From contig JAZKJL010000001.1 of the NCBI GenBank assembly GCA_040384325.1, forward strand, positions 620,001 through 684,000: DNA of 64,000 nt. Direction: 5' to 3'. Positions within the stretch are counted from its first letter, which is position 1. Each line of letters opens with the position of its first letter. The DNA comes from JACMLX01 sp040384325. GTDB lineage: Bacteria > Gemmatimonadota > Gemmatimonadetes > Gemmatimonadales > Gemmatimonadaceae. The position numbers and the translations under genes are program-made. The notes beneath the pieces are model-generated. The model did not search any database. It was given only the letters and a program-made list of their open reading frames with translations, and was not told the DNA's origin. Positions 50,081-58,948 of this stretch are shown one piece after another.

Positions 50081-50931
50081 CCGACCACGCACTCGGTGAC
50101 AGCATTCGCGAACTCGCCGCAACGCCAGCGGGCACCCCACTCCCGGACCGCACCCGCGAGGTCGTGACGGCGCTGCTGGATGCGCTCGAGCGCGGTGAGT
50201 TGCGCGCTGCGGAGAAGGGCGTGGATGGTGAATGGCATGCCGTGCCGTGGGTGAAGCAGGGCATCCTGCTCGCATTCCGGCTCGGCCAGATCGTGGACCT
50301 CTCGCCGCAGTGTTCACCGCGCAGCTTCAGCTTCCTCGACAAGGACACGATGCCGCCGCGGCAGTTCGCACTCGCTGACGGCGTACGCGTGGTGCCTGGC
50401 GGGAGCACGGTGCGTCGCGGCGCCTACCTGTCGCCGGGCGTGGTCTGCATGCCGCCGATGTACGTGAACGTGGGCAGCTGGGTCGGTGCCGGCACCATGA
50501 TCGACTCGCACGCGCTGGTGGGGAGCTGCGCGCAAGTCGGCGCACGCGTCCACCTCAGTGCCGCGGCACAGATCGGCGGTGTGCTGGAGCCGATCAACGC
50601 CTCGCCGGTGGTGATCGAGGACGACGTGATCGTGGGCGGCAATTGCGGCGTGTACGAAGGCACCGTGGTGCGCCAGGGGGCCGTGCTGGGTGCGGGGGTG
50701 GTGCTGACGCGTGGCACGCCGGTGTTCGACCTGGTGAAGGAGTGCGTCTATCGCGGCTCCGCCACGCAGCCGCTGGTGATCCCGGCCGACGCCGTCGTGG
50801 TGCCCGGTGCGCGCCGGATGCGCGGTGCCTATGCCGAAGCCGAGGGCCTCTCGCTGCAGACGCCGGTGATCGTGAAGTACCGCGATGACAAGACCGACCT
50901 CGCCACCACGCTGGAAGCGTGGCTGCGGTGA
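50077..50931 (+). CDS. dapD: Tetrahydrodipicolinate N-succinyltransferase
   Basis: Commits lysine synthesis to the succinylase branch. The 284 residues have a helical N-terminal domain ('ALLDALERGELRAAEK') and a left-handed beta-helix of hexapeptide repeats ('GAYLSPGVVCMPPMYVNVGS', 'VGAGTMIDSHALVGSCAQVG', 'VIVGGNCGVYEGTVV'). ATGA overlap with dapA and GTGA overlap with aroA. Its presence implies a succinyl-DAP desuccinylase, for which the first gene of the operon is the candidate. Confidence 0.94.
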   Translation: MTDHALGDSIRELAATPAGTPLPDRTREVVTALLDALERGELRAAEKGVDGEWHAVPWVKQGILLAFRLGQIVDLSPQCSPRSFSFLDKDTMPPRQFALADGVRVVPGGSTVRRGAYLSPGVVCMPPMYVNVGSWVGAGTMIDSHALVGSCAQVGARVHLSAAAQIGGVLEPINASPVVIEDDVIVGGNCGVYEGTVVRQGAVLGAGVVLTRGTPVFDLVKECVYRGSATQPLVIPADAVVVPGARRMRGAYAEAEGLSLQTPVIVKYRDDKTDLATTLEAWLR

Positions 50932-52199
50932 GCGCAGTCCACTGCGTGACCGTGCCCGGCGACAAGTCGCTGTCGCATCGCGCCCTCATGTTCGCGGCAC
51001 TCGCCAGCGGTGAGAGCAGGTTGCGTGGCGTCCTGCCCTCGGCCGACGTGCGCAGCACCGCCGGCGTGTTGCAGGCGCTTGGCGTCACGGTGCCGGGTAG
51101 CTGGGAGTCGAGTGACAGGCTGCGGATCACCGGCCGTGGACGGCGTGGGTTGCTGGTGCCCGCGCGCGACTTGGATTGCGGCAACAGCGGCACCACCACC
51201 CGGTTGATGGCCGGCGTGGTGGCGGGTCATGCAATGCGCGCCACGTTCACCGGCGACGCGAGCCTGAGCCGCCGCCCGATGCGCCGCATCGCGCGCCCGC
51301 TGACGCAGATGGGCGCGACGTTCAGCTTCGCCGCCGACGACGGCCTACCGATGACGGTGCAGGGTGGCGACCTGCGCGACATCGACTGGGTGAGCCCCAC
51401 CGCCAGTGCGCAGGTCAAGAGTGCGATCCTGCTGGCGGCGCTGGTGGCCGGCCAGTCGGCGCGGGTCCAGGAGCCGACGCGTTCACGCGACCACACGGAG
51501 CGGATGCTGGCCGCACTGGGTGCGCCGGTGATCGTCACCGAAGACGCGGTGTTGCTCGACCCGGTCGATCACCTGGCACCGCTCGACTTCGAAGTGCCCG
51601 GCGATCCGTCGTCGGCCGTCTTCCTGATCGCCAGCGCGGTCTTGCAGGGGCAGCCGCTGGAGATCCGGAACGTCGGCATCAACGAGACGCGCAGTGGCGC
51701 ATTCGACGTGCTGCAGCGCATGGGCGTGACGCTGTCGTTCGCCAATGAACACGAGACGGGCGGCGAACCGGTGGCCGACATCCACGTCGCGCCTGCGGCC
51801 GGATTGCGCGGTGTGCACATCGGTGGTGCCGAGATCCCGGCCCTGATCGATGAGATCCCGATCCTGGCCTGCCTGGCTGCGTATGCCGAAGGCGAGACGC
51901 GCATCACCGATGCGGCCGAGTTGCGCGTGAAGGAAAGTGATCGCATCGCGGCCGTGGTCTCGAACCTGCGCGCGATCGGGGCCGACGCGGACGAACTGCC
52001 CGACGGCATGGTGATTCGCGGTGGATCGCGGGTGTTGTCTGGTGCGGTGGTGACGCACGCCGATCATCGCATCGCGATGGCGTTCGGTGTGTTGGGTGCG
52101 ATGCCCGGCAATGTCGTGACGGTGGACGATCCGGAGTGCGTGGACGTGTCGTTCCCCGGCTTCTGGCCGCTCCTGGCATCACTGCAGGTGGCGCGATGA
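50928..52199 (+). CDS. aroA: 3-phosphoshikimate 1-carboxyvinyltransferase (EPSP synthase)
   Basis: Sixth step of the shikimate pathway. 423 residues from GTG 50928 (GTGA overlap with dapD); GTG 50919 is possible but less well placed. Signature motifs PGDKSLSHRALMFAALA, the phosphoenolpyruvate-binding 'DCGNSGTTTRLM', and the C-terminal 'RVKESDRIAAVVSNLRAIG' and 'DHRIAMAFGVLGA'. It ends in an ATGA overlap with cmk. Its place in a lysine operon links aromatic and aspartate-family synthesis on one transcript. Confidence 0.95.
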   Translation: MSAVHCVTVPGDKSLSHRALMFAALASGESRLRGVLPSADVRSTAGVLQALGVTVPGSWESSDRLRITGRGRRGLLVPARDLDCGNSGTTTRLMAGVVAGHAMRATFTGDASLSRRPMRRIARPLTQMGATFSFAADDGLPMTVQGGDLRDIDWVSPTASAQVKSAILLAALVAGQSARVQEPTRSRDHTERMLAALGAPVIVTEDAVLLDPVDHLAPLDFEVPGDPSSAVFLIASAVLQGQPLEIRNVGINETRSGAFDVLQRMGVTLSFANEHETGGEPVADIHVAPAAGLRGVHIGGAEIPALIDEIPILACLAAYAEGETRITDAAELRVKESDRIAAVVSNLRAIGADADELPDGMVIRGGSRVLSGAVVTHADHRIAMAFGVLGAMPGNVVTVDDPECVDVSFPGFWPLLASLQVAR

Positions 52200-52888
52200 C
52201 CGCGCGTCCGCTGGTGATTGCGATCGACGGCCCAGCCGCCTCGGGCAAGTCGAGCACGGCGCAATGGGTCGCGCGACAGCTCGGCATCCATCACGTGGAC
52301 AGCGGCGCGCTCTATCGCGCGCTGACCGCGCTGGCGCTCGATGTCAGCGCGGAGCCCTCGGCATGGACCGTCACCGACGTCCTCGCCGGCGGTTCGCGCA
52401 TCACGATGGTGCCGGGCGAGCGCACCTTCGTCGCCTTGCTGGATGGCGTGCGGGACGACGATCGCCTCCGCCAGTCGGACGTCACGGCGGGCGTGTCCAC
52501 CGTCGCCAGCATGCCGGAGGCGCGAGCCTGGGTGAATCAGCAGGTGCGCGCCGCCGCCCAGACCACGGCGGTGGTGGTCGATGGCCGGGACATCGGGACG
52601 GCCGTCTTCCCGGACGCGACGCTCAAGATCTTCCTCATCGCGGACCCATGGGAGCGGGCGCGCCGGCGGCTCCAGCAGCGGCTGGGCCGGTCGCCGGCCG
52701 ACGACGAGATCGCCGAGGAGACGGAGCTGCTGGTGCGGCGCGATGCGGCGGACCAGACCCAGACCGTGCAGGCGCGGGACGCGATCCTGCTCGACACGAC
52801 GTACCTGACCCAGGCGGACCAGGTCGCCCGGATCGTGGCGCTGGCCCGGGCCGCCCTCGAGCGCGGGACCGAGGGCGGCGACCGCTGA
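52196..52888 (+). CDS. cmk: Cytidylate kinase
   Basis: Phosphorylates CMP and dCMP. 230 residues with P-loop IAIDGPAASGKSS at the N-terminus, 'HHVDSGALYRALTALAL', 'VVDGRDIGTAVFPDA' and 'IFLIADPWERARRR'. ATG 52196 overlaps the aroA stop (ATGA); the frame is open to 52136 inside aroA but is not homologous. The aroA-cmk-rpsA order is widespread among bacteria and helps confirm all three. Confidence 0.95.
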   Translation: MTARPLVIAIDGPAASGKSSTAQWVARQLGIHHVDSGALYRALTALALDVSAEPSAWTVTDVLAGGSRITMVPGERTFVALLDGVRDDDRLRQSDVTAGVSTVASMPEARAWVNQQVRAAAQTTAVVVDGRDIGTAVFPDATLKIFLIADPWERARRRLQQRLGRSPADDEIAEETELLVRRDAADQTQTVQARDAILLDTTYLTQADQVARIVALARAALERGTEGGDR

Positions 52889-52907
52889 GCGGGCGGGACC
52901 GGTCGGA

Positions 52908-52936
52908 TTGACCCGTCCTCATAGGCAGGCTAGGTT
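52908..52936 (+). promoter_or_regulatory. Promoter P1 of rpsA
   Basis: TTGACC (52908-52913), a 17-base spacer and TAGGTT (52931-52936), followed by a leader of about 95 bases. Confidence 0.72.
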
Positions 52937-52958
52937 CCACGGTTCGCATTTCGCCGGC

Positions 52959-52988
52959 CTGAAAAAGGTCCACGAAATTCCCTAGCCT
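52959..52988 (+). promoter_or_regulatory. Possible promoter P2 of rpsA
   Basis: CTGAAA (52959-52964), an 18-base spacer and TAGCCT (52983-52988), closer to the gene and weaker than P1. Confidence 0.4.
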
Positions 52989-53035
52989 CGGCGCGGCGAG
53001 CCAACCATTCCGCGCAGTCTGGAGCCAACCACTTC

Positions 53036-54835
53036 ATGTCCGAGTCTGAAGTCGAGATCCCACTCGACGACACCACAACCGGCACGGTCTTGACCGCTCG
53101 CGAGAAGCGTGATTTGCAGCGCTCGCAGCTTCGACCGCTTGCCAACCGCCGCCCCGAGCTCTACGAGGAAGACGAGTACACCTCGGAAGATTACGAGCGG
53201 ATGATCGCGATGTACCAGGGCACGATGGCCTCGATCGAAGAAGGTGAGATCGTCAAGGCCACGGTCATGGAAATCCGCGAGAACCTCGTCATCCTCGACA
53301 TCGGGTTCAAGTCGGAAGGTTCGATCCCGCTCGAAGAGTTCAAGGATCTCCCCGACCTCAAGGCCGGCGATGTGGTCGAGGTGCTGCTCGAGCACCTCGA
53401 GGACCAGGAAGGCTCGGTTGTCCTGTCCAAGAAGAAGGCCGACTTCATGCGCGTGTGGGAACGCATCCGCGTTGCCTACGAGAGCGATCAGCCGGTCACC
53501 GGTACCCTGGTCAAGAAGATCAAGGGCGGTGTCGTGGTCGACCTCATGGGTGTGGACGCCTTCCTCCCGGGCTCGCAGATCGCGCTCCGTCGCGTGCCGA
53601 ACATCGACGAACTGCTCGGCCAGACGTACGACTTCAAGATCATCAAGCTCAACAAGCGTCGCCGCAACATCGTCGTCTCGCGTCGAGTGATCCTCGAGAA
53701 CGAGCGTGCCGGCAAGCGCGAGAAGTTGATGAAGGAGCTCGAGAAGGACCAGGTGCGGAAGGGCGTCGTCAAGAACATCACCGACTTCGGTGCCTTCATC
53801 GATCTCGGTGGCGTGGACGGCCTGCTGCACATCACCGACATGTCGTGGGGCCGCATCTCGCACCCCACCGAGATGGTGCACATCGGTCAGGAACTGGACG
53901 TCAAGGTTCTCGACATCGATTGGCAGCGTGAGCGCATCTCGCTCGGCCTCAAGCAGCTGCAGGCGTATCCGTGGAAGGACGTTGCCGCCAAGTACCCGGT
54001 CGGTACGCGCGTCAACGGCAAGGTGGTCTCGATCACCAACTACGGCGCCTTCATCGAGCTCGAGCCGGGCATCGAAGGGCTGGTGCACATCTCCGAGATG
54101 AGCTGGACGCGCAACGTCCGTCACCCGTCGAAGCTGGTCAGCATCGGCGAGGCGATCGAGGCCGTGGTGCTGAAGGTGGATCCCGACGAGGAGAAGATCT
54201 CGCTCGGCATGAAGCAGACGGAGCAGGATCCGTGGGCCGTGTTGCCGCTCAAGTACCCGGTCGGCACGCGTATCTCGGGCAAGGTCCGCAACCTGACCAG
54301 CTTCGGCGCCTTCGTGGAAATCGAGCCGGGCATCGATGGCCTGATTCACATCTCCGACATGTCCTGGACCAAGCGCGTCCAGCACCCGTCGGAAGTGGTG
54401 AAGAAGGGTGATTCGGTGGACGTCGTGATCCTGAACATCGATGCCGAGAACAAGCGCATCAGCCTGGGCCTCAAGCAGGCCGAGGAAGATCCGTGGCTGC
54501 GCATCGGTGAGACCTACCCGGTCAACCTCGTCCTCTCGGGCAAGGTCGTCCGCCTGGCCGACAAGGGTGTGGTGGTCGATGTCGGCAACGACATCGAAGG
54601 CTTCGTGCCCCAGAACCAGATCAACGTCCCGCTGCAGTACACCGAGCTGGATGAAGTCATCTGGGAAGGCATGACGCTCGACATGACCGTGAACGAGGTG
54701 GATCCGATCCACCGCCGGATCGTCCTGTCGGTGCACAACATCCCGGCCGACCAGCCGCCGAAGCCGGAGCCGAAGCCGGAAGGCGCGGAGCCGGAAGTCG
54801 CCGCTGCCGCAGAGGAGCCGGCCGAGGAGGAGTGA
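53036..54835 (+). CDS. rpsA: 30S ribosomal protein S1
   Basis: mRNA-binding small-subunit protein of 599 residues. An acidic N-terminal extension (to about residue 65) precedes six S1/OB repeats, seen as recurring 'GAFIDLGGVDGLLHITDMSW', 'GAFIELEPGIEGLVHISEMS' and 'GAFVEIEPGIDGLIHISDMS' strands. The acidic tail 'EEPAEEE' is typical of Bacteroidetes-like S1. GGAG lies 11 bases before ATG 53036. It has its own two candidate promoters and a strong terminator, so it is expressed apart from the lysine-aroA-cmk operon. Confidence 0.96.
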   Translation: MSESEVEIPLDDTTTGTVLTAREKRDLQRSQLRPLANRRPELYEEDEYTSEDYERMIAMYQGTMASIEEGEIVKATVMEIRENLVILDIGFKSEGSIPLEEFKDLPDLKAGDVVEVLLEHLEDQEGSVVLSKKKADFMRVWERIRVAYESDQPVTGTLVKKIKGGVVVDLMGVDAFLPGSQIALRRVPNIDELLGQTYDFKIIKLNKRRRNIVVSRRVILENERAGKREKLMKELEKDQVRKGVVKNITDFGAFIDLGGVDGLLHITDMSWGRISHPTEMVHIGQELDVKVLDIDWQRERISLGLKQLQAYPWKDVAAKYPVGTRVNGKVVSITNYGAFIELEPGIEGLVHISEMSWTRNVRHPSKLVSIGEAIEAVVLKVDPDEEKISLGMKQTEQDPWAVLPLKYPVGTRISGKVRNLTSFGAFVEIEPGIDGLIHISDMSWTKRVQHPSEVVKKGDSVDVVILNIDAENKRISLGLKQAEEDPWLRIGETYPVNLVLSGKVVRLADKGVVVDVGNDIEGFVPQNQINVPLQYTELDEVIWEGMTLDMTVNEVDPIHRRIVLSVHNIPADQPPKPEPKPEGAEPEVAAAAEEPAEEE

Positions 54836-54863
54836 TCCTCCCGTCGGTCCGCAGGTGAAGACG

Positions 54864-54902
54864 CCGCCCCGTCGCTCTCACGAGTGGCGGGGCGGTTTTC
54901 TT
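54864..54902 (+). terminator. Intrinsic terminator of rpsA
   Basis: Fourteen consecutive pairs (54864-54877 with 54882-54895, including two G-U pairs) around a four-base loop, followed by TTTTCTT. The strongest canonical terminator in the window besides the one after tRNA-Gly. Confidence 0.9.
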
Positions 54903-54955
54903 CTCCCGCGATCGTCGGCGACCGCGGTCCCCGGCATGCGCTCCGAGGGGCACCC

Positions 54956-54984
54956 TTGACCGATTATTGGCGACATGCTACCTC
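54956..54984 (+). promoter_or_regulatory. Probable promoter of the secreted-protein gene
   Basis: TTGACC (54956-54961), a 17-base spacer and TACCTC (54979-54984). The last -10 base departs from the usual T. Confidence 0.5.
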
Positions 54985-55036
54985 CCATGTGAGGCGTCGG
55001 CTGGTCCGAAACCCAAACCTGATGGCCGAGGTGACG

Positions 55037-55819
55037 ATGCGAGCAGGATCGATGGGTCGCGCACTGGTGGGAATGCTGATCGTCGCAGGCGTCGCGGCAC
55101 CGCTGCCGGCGCAAGACGCGCCGACCAGACTGACGATGTCGGTCAAGCCGCGCGGCAGCACGGTGATCGGGGTGTCCACCGATCGCCCGGCGCATGTCAC
55201 GGTGTTCGCCGTCGGTCGCGGTCCGGGCGGCAACCCGATCCAGCTGCTGGCATCGGATGCGCCGGTGGCCGGACGCACCGCAGGCCAGAACACGGGTGTG
55301 GTCGCGAAGGCGTTGTCGGGCTCTGATTGGTCTCGCTTCGAACCCACCGCGCAGGTGCTGGTGGTGGCGATCGCGTCGGAGACGGCGCCGAACCTCGAGC
55401 GCTTCGTCACCAACGACCGCTGGGCAACGGATGTCGTCGTCCCCGACTCCGCGCTCGTGGACGGCGAACGGCTGATCGCGTCGATCGCCAGCACCCTCTT
55501 CGCCGATGGAGCGCCGTACGTCGGACGTGCGTTGCCCACCGAGCTCGAGACCCTCGGCCTGCGGAACTTCGCCGCCGTCGCACGGCAGTTCGACACGTAT
55601 GCCTGCCCTTTGTCGACGCAGCAGGCATTTCTCTTCGCCAGGATTGAGGTCCCGACCCTCACCATCGCTGAGGTCCGGCGCGCCATGTCGGCGCTGCTGG
55701 ATGCGGGGGACATCGTCAGTACCGGCTTCCGCGAGATGAACCTGGCGGAGCCATTCCTGAACCAGAACGAGGATCGGTACCTGCGCCGCGGGGCGCCCCT
55801 GAACTCCTGCGCTTTCTGA
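55037..55819 (+). CDS. Secreted protein of unknown function
   Basis: 260 residues from ATG 55037 (GAGG five bases upstream). The signal peptide is SMGRALVGMLIVAGVAAPLP with cleavage near AQDAP. The mature protein is mostly beta-rich at first ('RLTMSVKPRGSTVIGVSTDR', 'AHVTVFAVGRG'), then helical ('LPTELETLGLRNFAAVARQF') and ends 'NSCAF'. Two cysteines could pair. I do not recognise the family. ATG 55022 is in frame and possible, and the frame is open to 54884 across the rpsA terminator. It stands between rpsA and dinB under its own promoter. Confidence 0.72.
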   Translation: MRAGSMGRALVGMLIVAGVAAPLPAQDAPTRLTMSVKPRGSTVIGVSTDRPAHVTVFAVGRGPGGNPIQLLASDAPVAGRTAGQNTGVVAKALSGSDWSRFEPTAQVLVVAIASETAPNLERFVTNDRWATDVVVPDSALVDGERLIASIASTLFADGAPYVGRALPTELETLGLRNFAAVARQFDTYACPLSTQQAFLFARIEVPTLTIAEVRRAMSALLDAGDIVSTGFREMNLAEPFLNQNEDRYLRRGAPLNSCAF

Positions 55820-55939
55820 TCCGACCGGACCGCTGAGGGGGCTGTCCTGCTCCACGCGGGACCGCCCCGCTCGCTCGATCCTCGTGGTAGAACCTGGCGT
55901 GCCACACGACCCGAAGGTGACGAGCCCGTCGCCTTCGGG

Positions 55940-55945
55940 TATTTT
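55940..55945 (+). promoter_or_regulatory. -10 box of dinB, predicted leaderless
   Basis: TATTTT lies five bases before the dinB ATG. A -35-like GTGACG (55917-55922) is 17 bases upstream. No Shine-Dalgarno sequence and no LexA-type palindrome were seen. Confidence 0.5.
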
Positions 55946-55950
55946 TCGGG

Positions 55951-57282
55951 ATGGCTGCCACCGGATCGCTGACCGCCCGTGAGCCGAGAATCCTCCTCGC
56001 CGACGCCGACGCGTTCTTCGTCGCCGTGGCGCGGCTTTGCGATCCGGACGGCGCCGGCAAGGCCACCCTGCTGATCGTCGGTGGCCGACCCGGCAGCCGC
56101 GGTGTCGTCTGCTCGGCCAGCTACGAAGCGCGCGCCTACGGTGTGCGCTCCGGCATGTCCATCTCGCAGGCGCTGCGCCTCTGTCCCGCCGCGATGGCGG
56201 TGCCGGTGCCGCGGTACGCCTGCGGCGACAAGAGTCGCGCGATCCAGCAGGTGCTCACGCGCTTTGCACCGATCGTCGTCGCAGCCAGCGTCGACGAGTT
56301 CTACCTCGACCTCACCGGCACCGAGGCGCTGTATCACGACGAGCCGCTGGCCGTCACGGCGCAGCGCATCCGCGCCGCGGTGATCGCCGAGACTGGATGC
56401 AGCATCTCGATCGGCGGCGGCACCAGCACACTGATCGCGAAGATCGCCGCCGGCGCTGCCAAGCCGATTCCCGGCAGCGGTGCCACCGGTGTGCACATCG
56501 TGCCGTCGGGTGGCGAGGAGGCGTTCATGCGCACGCAGCCGCTGGCCGAGATCCCCGGCATCGGGCCCAAGGCCCAGCAGCGGCTCGCGTCACTGGGACT
56601 GGTGCGTGTGCCCGACGTGCTGGATGCCGATCCCGCGACCATCCGTCGCTACCTCGGTGACAAGCTCGCCGAGTGGATCACGCGCAAGGCGCGCGGGCAT
56701 GGCGCCTCGGCGCTGCATGGGCGCGACCAGCAGAAGGCGATGAGTCGCGAGGACACCTTCGACCACGACATCAGCGACGATGCCGCGCTCGAGACGGAGT
56801 TGCAGCGGCTGTCGGTGCGGGTGGTGGCCGACCTGCGTGGCGACGGACTGCGCGCGCGCACGATCACCATCAAGCTGCGCGAGAACGACTTCACCACACG
56901 CAATGCCAGCCGGACGCTCGACGTGCCGGTGAGCACCGAGCGCGCCGTGTTCACCACCGCCCGCATGTTGCTGCGGAAGCTCCGCACCACGCGTCGCCTG
57001 CCGGTGCGGCTGCTCGGCGTCGCCCTGTCGCAACTCGACGATGGTGACCTGGCCGAGCAGCTGTCGCTGTTGCCCGATGTGACACCCGTGGCCACCGAGA
57101 CGCCGCGTGACCGTGCCCTCGCTGCCGCGGTGGATCGTGTGCGCGCACGCTTCGGTGCTGGTGCGGTGCAGCCGGCCTCGCTGCTTGGTGACGCGGCGCC
57201 GACCAGCGTCGAGGATCGCACCGAGACCGACGGGCCACGGCGCCCGCCGGCATCGCATGCTCCGCGACGCCGGCCACCCTGA
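55951..57282 (+). CDS. dinB: DNA polymerase IV (Y-family, translesion)
   Basis: Error-prone polymerase of 443 residues. Palm motifs: LLADADAFFVAVARL with the first metal-binding Asp, 'SYEARAYGVRSGM', and SVDEFYLDLTG with the catalytic Asp-Glu pair; then 'IGGGTSTLIAKIAA', the thumb HhH 'IPGIGPKAQQRL' and the little-finger domain. The sequence DADAFF differs slightly from the usual DMDAFF but keeps the ligands. The tail beyond ~400 is Pro/Arg-rich and lacks a clear clamp-binding QxxLF motif; 'EQLSLLPDV' near residue 370 could serve. Confidence 0.93.
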   Translation: MAATGSLTAREPRILLADADAFFVAVARLCDPDGAGKATLLIVGGRPGSRGVVCSASYEARAYGVRSGMSISQALRLCPAAMAVPVPRYACGDKSRAIQQVLTRFAPIVVAASVDEFYLDLTGTEALYHDEPLAVTAQRIRAAVIAETGCSISIGGGTSTLIAKIAAGAAKPIPGSGATGVHIVPSGGEEAFMRTQPLAEIPGIGPKAQQRLASLGLVRVPDVLDADPATIRRYLGDKLAEWITRKARGHGASALHGRDQQKAMSREDTFDHDISDDAALETELQRLSVRVVADLRGDGLRARTITIKLRENDFTTRNASRTLDVPVSTERAVFTTARMLLRKLRTTRRLPVRLLGVALSQLDDGDLAEQLSLLPDVTPVATETPRDRALAAAVDRVRARFGAGAVQPASLLGDAAPTSVEDRTETDGPRRPPASHAPRRRPP

Positions 57283-57317
57283 CCGACAGGCGCTGCGTCA
57301 CGCGTCAGCGAAATTCT

Positions 57318-57830
57318 TCAGCGCAGCTGGCGCGGATCCAGCATGCGTGCGCCGAGCGAGACGCCCAGGAATCGTGCAGAAGTGCCGATGACACCCCAGC
57401 CATTCAACTCCGGCCGCACGATGCCGAATTTCCACGGCGCCAGCGTGGCACCGAATTGTGCACCGATGCCGTGACGCTGGTAGAACTTCAGCGAACGGTC
57501 GGACTGCTGTCCCACGTAGCCGAGCCCGAAGTCGAGCCGCATCCAGTTGATGCTGTCGCGCGGTGGGCCACCGATGAAGATCATCGCGGCATAGCCGTGT
57601 GTACGCGGTGCGAGTGCCTGGCGCACGAAGCGAAACCCCGGCCCATCGTTCATCTCGTCGCCGACCCACATCACGTCAGCCACGACGGTGCTGCCATCAC
57701 CACTCTTCCAGCCGCTCAACCCGAGACTCAGCCCACCCGTGGTGCGCAGGGAGTCGGGCGCGGAGGTGGCTTGTGCAAGGAGCGCGGCTGGCAGCAGCGC
57801 CAGCGCGACGAGGGCAGGGATCAGGCGCAT
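57318..57830 (-). CDS. Small secreted or outer-membrane protein
   Basis: 170 residues from ATG 57830, with signal peptide MRLIPALVALALLPAALLAQ. The mature part has alternating beta patterns ('GLSLGLSGWKSGDG', 'WMRLDFGLGYVGQQ', 'FLGVSLGARMLD') that suggest a small barrel or lipocalin-like fold. No conserved family is recognised. A TACGTT box lies six bases before the ATG on this strand, so the mRNA may be leaderless. The next genes upstream on this strand are the acyltransferase-like and ATP-grasp pair, 42 bases away. Confidence 0.7.
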   Translation of the reverse strand: MRLIPALVALALLPAALLAQATSAPDSLRTTGGLSLGLSGWKSGDGSTVVADVMWVGDEMNDGPGFRFVRQALAPRTHGYAAMIFIGGPPRDSINWMRLDFGLGYVGQQSDRSLKFYQRHGIGAQFGATLAPWKFGIVRPELNGWGVIGTSARFLGVSLGARMLDPRQLR

Positions 57831-57836
57831 GCGCGC

Positions 57837-57842
57837 AACGTA
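57837..57842 (-). promoter_or_regulatory. -10 box of the small secreted-protein gene, predicted leaderless
   Basis: TACGTT on the minus strand, six bases before ATG 57830. It would let the secreted protein be expressed separately from the acyltransferase/ATP-grasp pair. Confidence 0.5.
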
Positions 57843-57871
57843 CCGGGCGCTCCGGTGTGCCGCCATCGCGC

Positions 57872-58948
57872 TCACGTCGCGCTCCGCAACAGGCGTGGCC
57901 CGATTGCAGAGGCGAGGCGCAACGTGGCCATCCATGCCGCACGCTGCACGCCACGGATGGAGCGCAGGTCCACCGCGTGATACTCCAGCGTCGGCACGCC
58001 GCCGCGTGAGGCCTTGAATCCCGGCGCACCGCTCGATGCATGTATGCGTTGCGCACGCTGCCTGGCCGCCAGCATCGTGAGCAGGCTGAGGCGCCGGTAC
58101 AACCCGAGCTGCTGCGGCAGCGTCGTGTCGTAACCGAACACTGGGTTGGTCATCACATCCTCCACGCTGTACGACAGGTACGCCGCGACCAGGCGCCCGT
58201 CGTGAATGAGCCCTTCGCCGACCAGTACACCCGCGTCCATGCCGTGTGCCAGCCATTGCGGCGTGAACTGCGGGTTGAGCGTGGAGTGTTTCTCGCCATA
58301 CAGCTGCCAGTACAGTGCGGCGATCACGTCGGCATCGTCTGCTCGCATCATGCGCGACTGCATCGGCTGTTCCGTGGTCAGCCGGCAATCGTGCCGCAGG
58401 TTGCGGATCGACCAGAAGGCAGGCTGCCGTGGATCCTGATGGAAGACGAGTCGGCTCGGCAGCAGCGCGAGGCCGAGGTCCGGTGCTGCGGCCAGGAGAG
58501 CCGGTGTGTGCACCGCATCGAGACTGCGGACCACGATCGGCAGGCCACGGAATGCGGATCGAGCCACCTCCAGTGCGCGCCGCCATGCGTCGATCGGGCG
58601 TGGCGCATGCAACACGGTCGAGACCGGCAGCGCGTCCAGCACCACGATCGGATCGAGTCGCTGAAGCAGCGGCGCGATGCCGCGAAGTGCGACGCTCGAC
58701 GACGTGCGTGCGACGCCAGGCGGGAGGCGTCGTGTCTCTTCGAGTGCGTAGTCGAGATACTGCCCCGTGGCACTCACCACGTAGCAGTTTCGCGGGTGCA
58801 CACGCGTGATCGCCACCGCCCACGGCACGCCGTCCACATCCAGCCACTGCGGCGTTGCACGCACGTTCGACGCACACCACTCGGTGCCGCGTTGCACCAG
58901 CGGCGACCAGAGCGCCTCCACCACCGGTGACGTCACTCCCCGTTCCAT
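57872..58948 (-). CDS. GNAT/FemAB-like acyltransferase, function unknown
   Basis: 358 residues from ATG 58948 (AGGA six bases upstream); GTG 58936 in a GTGA junction is the alternative. The C-terminal half looks like an N-acyltransferase fold ('MMRADDADVIAALYWQLYGE', 'HDGRLVAAYLSYSVED', 'AARQRAQRIHASSGAPGFKA'), and the N-terminal half may be a second, diverged copy, as in FemAB-type enzymes. No signal peptide or membrane segment. It overlaps the ATP-grasp gene by 16 bases, so the two proteins probably act together, for example in joining and modifying an amino-acid-derived product. Confidence 0.6.
   Translation of the reverse strand: MERGVTSPVVEALWSPLVQRGTEWCASNVRATPQWLDVDGVPWAVAITRVHPRNCYVVSATGQYLDYALEETRRLPPGVARTSSSVALRGIAPLLQRLDPIVVLDALPVSTVLHAPRPIDAWRRALEVARSAFRGLPIVVRSLDAVHTPALLAAAPDLGLALLPSRLVFHQDPRQPAFWSIRNLRHDCRLTTEQPMQSRMMRADDADVIAALYWQLYGEKHSTLNPQFTPQWLAHGMDAGVLVGEGLIHDGRLVAAYLSYSVEDVMTNPVFGYDTTLPQQLGLYRRLSLLTMLAARQRAQRIHASSGAPGFKASRGGVPTLEYHAVDLRSIRGVQRAAWMATLRLASAIGPRLLRSAT

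Noticed and set aside
52982..54736. 584-codon open frame on the minus strand opposite rpsA
   Set aside because: Shadow of rpsA. The Asp/His/Val-rich repeats simply mirror the S1 repeats, and no start signal is present.
55820..55950. SOS (LexA) operator before dinB
   Set aside because: No palindrome of the CTGT-N8-ACAG or GAAC-N4-GTTC type is present in the 131-base gap.
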